Below, piece by piece: positions 11,860 through 13,391 of a DNA stretch of 13,391 nucleotides (the first letter of the stretch is position 1; the number at the start of each line of letters is the position of its first letter). The notes below the pieces were generated by a model. It had not been told where the DNA came from, did not search any database, and worked only from the letters and a program-made list of their open reading frames with translations. Origin of the DNA: an uncultured Desulfobacca sp. (GTDB taxonomy: Bacteria > Desulfobacterota > Desulfobaccia > Desulfobaccales > Desulfobaccaceae). Position numbers and translations under genes: made by a program. The stretch is taken from positions 1-13,391 of the forward strand of contig CALGOE010000077.1 in the NCBI GenBank assembly GCA_937958145.1. The letters run 5' to 3'.

Positions 11860-12606
11860 ATGATTAAACTCAAATCTCCGCTGGAAATAGCCAAAATGCA
11901 TAAGGCCAACCAAATCGTGGCCGAAGCCCTGGCGGAGATCAAGGCCCAGATTCGACCAGAAGTTGAGACCCTGGCACTGAACGCCCTGGCCGAGGAGATC
12001 TGCCGGCGCCGAAAAGTCAAACCGGCCTTTAAAAATTACCGGGGCTATCCCGGTTCCATCTGTGTGTCCATTAACGACGAGGTGGTGCACGGCATCCCGT
12101 CCCATCGCCGCCTCCAGGCCGGTGATATCGTCAGCATTGATTTCGGCGTCCGCTACGACGGCTACTTTGGCGATGCCGCCTTGACGGTAGCCGTGGGCGA
12201 GGTCAGCGAGACGGCGCAACGCTTAATCAACACCACCGAAGCCGCGCTTTATGCCGGCATCGCCCAGGTCGTGGCCGGGAATCGGTTGAGCGACGTCTCC
12301 CACGCCGTCCAAAAGACCGTAGAAGCCCAAGGTTTTTCCGTCATTCGCGATTTTGTCGGACACGGTATCGGTCGCTCGCTCCATGAGGACCCCCAAATTC
12401 CCAACTTCGGGCCGCCCGGCCAAGGCCCGATCCTCGAACCCGGCATGACCTTGGCCATCGAACCCATGGTCAGCGCCGGCAGTTGGGAAATTGTCGTGCT
12501 CCCCGACGGCTGGACCGCCAAAACCAGAGACGGCAGTCTGGCCGCCCACTTCGAACACACCGTGGCCTTGACCGAAAAAGGTGTCTTGATTTTAAGTAAA
12601 CTTTAA
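11860..12606 (+). CDS. map: Methionine aminopeptidase, type I
   Basis: This metalloenzyme (248 aa) removes the starting methionine from new proteins at the ribosome. All five metal ligands are in place: Asp94 and Asp105 (SIDFGVRYDGYFGDAA), His168 (VGHGIGRSLHE), Glu201 (AIEPMV) and Glu232 (HFEHTVALTEKG). Substrate-pocket His77 (HGIPSH) and His175 are also present. It is short-form type I, without the N-terminal zinc-finger extension. ATG 11860 matches the family N-terminus (IKLKSPLEIAKMHKA), yet no Shine-Dalgarno is visible: the bases before it are CCCATTCTCGT, just after a 13-bp hairpin. Its last codons appear to hold the -35 element of the infA promoter. Confidence 0.96.
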   Translation: MIKLKSPLEIAKMHKANQIVAEALAEIKAQIRPEVETLALNALAEEICRRRKVKPAFKNYRGYPGSICVSINDEVVHGIPSHRRLQAGDIVSIDFGVRYDGYFGDAALTVAVGEVSETAQRLINTTEAALYAGIAQVVAGNRLSDVSHAVQKTVEAQGFSVIRDFVGHGIGRSLHEDPQIPNFGPPGQGPILEPGMTLAIEPMVSAGSWEIVVLPDGWTAKTRDGSLAAHFEHTVALTEKGVLILSKL

Positions 12607-12615
12607 GGATATAAT
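12586..12615 (+). promoter_or_regulatory. Candidate sigma-70 promoter for infA
   Basis: TTGATT (12586-12591, 4 of 6 matches to TTGACA) lies at the end of map. An 18-nt spacer leads to TATAAT (12610-12615, 6 of 6). Transcription would start near 12622 and give a leader of about 83 nt before the infA ATG. A full TATAAT in an otherwise GC-rich region, at the map-infA junction and upstream of a terminator-like hairpin, makes this the best promoter candidate in the window. It has not been tested. Confidence 0.55.
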
Positions 12616-12628
12616 TATTTGCTACAGT

Positions 12629-12679
12629 AAAAAAGGTTGCCGTCGCCACAAGGTTAGATGAAGCAACCGGGTTTTTTTT
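12629..12679 (+). terminator. Terminator-like hairpin with U8 in the infA leader (possible attenuator)
   Basis: A6 (12629-12634) is followed by GGTTGC (12635-12640), a 22-nt loop, GCAACC (12663-12668), GGG and then T8 (12672-12679). The stem is only 6 bp and the loop is large, so termination may be partial. Competing pairings exist: GGTT (12652-12655) with AACC (12665-12668), and GGGTT (12669-12673) with AACCC (12682-12686), which would take up part of the U-tract. Being downstream of the candidate promoter, it could attenuate infA or stop read-through from map. The function is inferred. Confidence 0.5.
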
Positions 12680-12704
12680 CCAACCCACACGGGAGCGGCA
12701 GTTT

Positions 12705-12923
12705 ATGCCCAAAGAAGAAGCCATAGAAGTAGAAGGCACCGTCATTGAACCGTTGCCCAACGCCATGTTCCGCGTGGAATTAGAAAACGGCCACAAGGTT
12801 CTGGCGCATATCTCCGGTAAAATGCGTATGCACTATATCAAGATCTTGCCCGGCGACCGGGTCACGGTGGAATTATCGCCCTACGATTTGAAACGGGGAC
12901 GCATTGTCTATCGGGCCAAATAA
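12705..12923 (+). CDS. infA: Translation initiation factor IF-1
   Basis: IF-1 (72 aa, the standard length) is a single OB-fold (S1-like) protein that binds the 30S A site during initiation. Seen: EEAIEVEGTVIEPLPNAMFR, VELENGHKVLAHISGKMRMH, and YIKILPGDRVTVELSPYDLK followed by RGRIVYRAK, all family-typical. ATG 12705 is preceded by GGGAG (12691-12695) at 9 nt. It probably has its own promoter at the end of map and a structured leader. It is followed by rpmJ after 35 nt. Confidence 0.97.
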   Translation: MPKEEAIEVEGTVIEPLPNAMFRVELENGHKVLAHISGKMRMHYIKILPGDRVTVELSPYDLKRGRIVYRAK

Positions 12924-12958
12924 AACCGTGCTCAATGACGGGCAGACAGGATGCCAGG

Positions 12959-13072
12959 ATGAAAGTAAAAGCTTCGGTCAAACGCATCTGCAGCAAATGC
13001 AAGATCATCAAACGCAAAGGGGTGGTGCGGGTCATCTGCGAAAACCCCAAACATAAGCAGCGACAAGGATAG
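12959..13072 (+). CDS. rpmJ: 50S ribosomal protein L36, zinc-binding form
   Basis: L36 (37 aa) is the smallest large-subunit protein and stabilises 23S rRNA folding. The whole protein is MKVKASVKRICSKCK, then IIKRKGVVRVICENPKHKQRQG. It keeps the C-C-C-H zinc set: Cys11, Cys14, Cys27 and His32. ATG 12959 follows AGGA (12948-12951) by 7 nt, and TAG is at 13070-13072. Its position between infA and rpsM is the normal one. The length of 37 residues matches the zinc-binding (C+) family form. Confidence 0.95.
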   Translation: MKVKASVKRICSKCKIIKRKGVVRVICENPKHKQRQG

Positions 13073-13075
13073 CAA

Positions 13076-13081
13076 GGGGGA
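13076..13081 (+). promoter_or_regulatory. Shine-Dalgarno for the TTG start of rpsM
   Basis: GGGGGA lies 5 nt before TTG 13087 and supports that non-ATG start. Confidence 0.65.
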
Positions 13082-13086
13082 CGAAC

Positions 13087-13391
13087 TTGGCCAGAATTGC
13101 AGGGGTGGATTTACCACGCAATAAACGGATGGAGATCGCCTTAACATACATTTACGGCATCGGTCGGAGCACGGCCAAAAAGATTCTCCAAGAGGCAGAG
13201 GTTAGTGAGAATACCAAATCGGACGATCTGACCGACGCCGAACTGACCCGGATCCGCAACGTCATCGACAGCCATTACAAAGTGGAAGGCGACCTGCGGC
13301 GGGAAATCTCCATGAACATCAAACGGCTCATGGATATCGGCTGCTACCGGGGTTTGCGCCATCGGAAATCATTGCCGGTGCGAGGCCAACG
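13087..13391 (+). CDS. rpsM: 30S ribosomal protein S13, N-terminal part (cut by window end)
   Basis: S13 is a 30S head protein that pairs with S19 and contacts the P-site tRNA and the 50S subunit. The first 101 codons are visible (full family length about 120-126). They encode ARIAGVDLPRNKRMEIALTY, IYGIGRSTAKKIL with a helix-hairpin-helix region, then LRREISMNIKRLMDIGCYRG and LRHRKSLPVRGQ. The true N-terminus ARIAGVDLP begins directly after TTG 13087, so this is the start; GGGGGA is 5 nt upstream. It follows rpmJ by 14 nt. The order predicts rpsK, rpsD, rpoA and rplQ beyond the window. Confidence 0.95.
   Translation, partial: MARIAGVDLPRNKRMEIALTYIYGIGRSTAKKILQEAEVSENTKSDDLTDAELTRIRNVIDSHYKVEGDLRREISMNIKRLMDIGCYRGLRHRKSLPVRGQ

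Noticed and set aside
464..12668. Idea that the spacer hairpins are copies of a dispersed REP-like or mobile repeat
   Set aside because: The stem sequences differ from each other, and no shared core or direct repeats were found by eye.
1..13391. A new defence, mobile or biosynthetic system hidden in the window
   Set aside because: Every substantial frame with good coding character belongs to the known ribosomal, secY, adk, map or infA families; the spacers are all 152 nt or less and hold no extra credible gene.

Overview
The window is one continuous stretch of the bacterial S10-spc-alpha ribosomal protein supercluster, all on the + strand. It runs from the last 46 codons of tuf (EF-Tu) to the first 101 codons of rpsM (S13). 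Order: tuf' - rpsJ - rplC - rplD - rplW - rplB - rpsS - rplV - rpsC - rplP - rpmC - rpsQ (S10 part); rplN - rplX - rplE - rpsN - rpsH - rplF - rplR - rpsE - rpmD - rplO - secY (spc part); adk - map; infA - rpmJ - rpsM' (start of the alpha part). Every gene is intact apart from the two cut by the window ends. There are no mobile elements, CRISPR arrays, tRNAs or rRNAs, and no gene-free stretch over 152 nt.

Organism: the adk-map-infA-rpmJ block between secY and rpsM, a single zinc-binding (short) S14, a zinc-ribbon L24, a zinc-type adenylate kinase and moderately GC-rich coding sequence suggest a GC-rich anaerobe such as a Desulfobacterota (former Deltaproteobacteria) lineage. This is inference from gene order and protein style; a Firmicutes-like order would look similar, and no database comparison was possible.

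Function: the products build both ribosomal subunits. SecY forms the export channel, Adk balances adenine nucleotides, methionine aminopeptidase trims new proteins and IF-1 acts in initiation. Some gene pairs are very tightly packed (rplD/rplW and rplP/rpmC overlap by 4 nt; rplO and secY are 1 nt apart). Others are separated by 35-152 nt spacers, which is loose for this cluster.

I see no undescribed protein system. What is unusual is in the spacers. Most of those of about 45 nt or more hold a GC-rich inverted repeat just upstream of the next ribosome binding site. The best are a perfect 13-bp stem between adk and map, a two-part stem with a GAA loop between rplF and rplR, a nested structure in the 152-nt rpsN-rpsH spacer, and an A6-stem-U8 terminator-like element between map and infA. 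The last lies just downstream of a promoter-like TTGATT-N18-TATAAT and may act as an infA leader attenuator. Seven genes start with GTG or TTG, and the three TTG starts have strong, closely spaced Shine-Dalgarno sequences.
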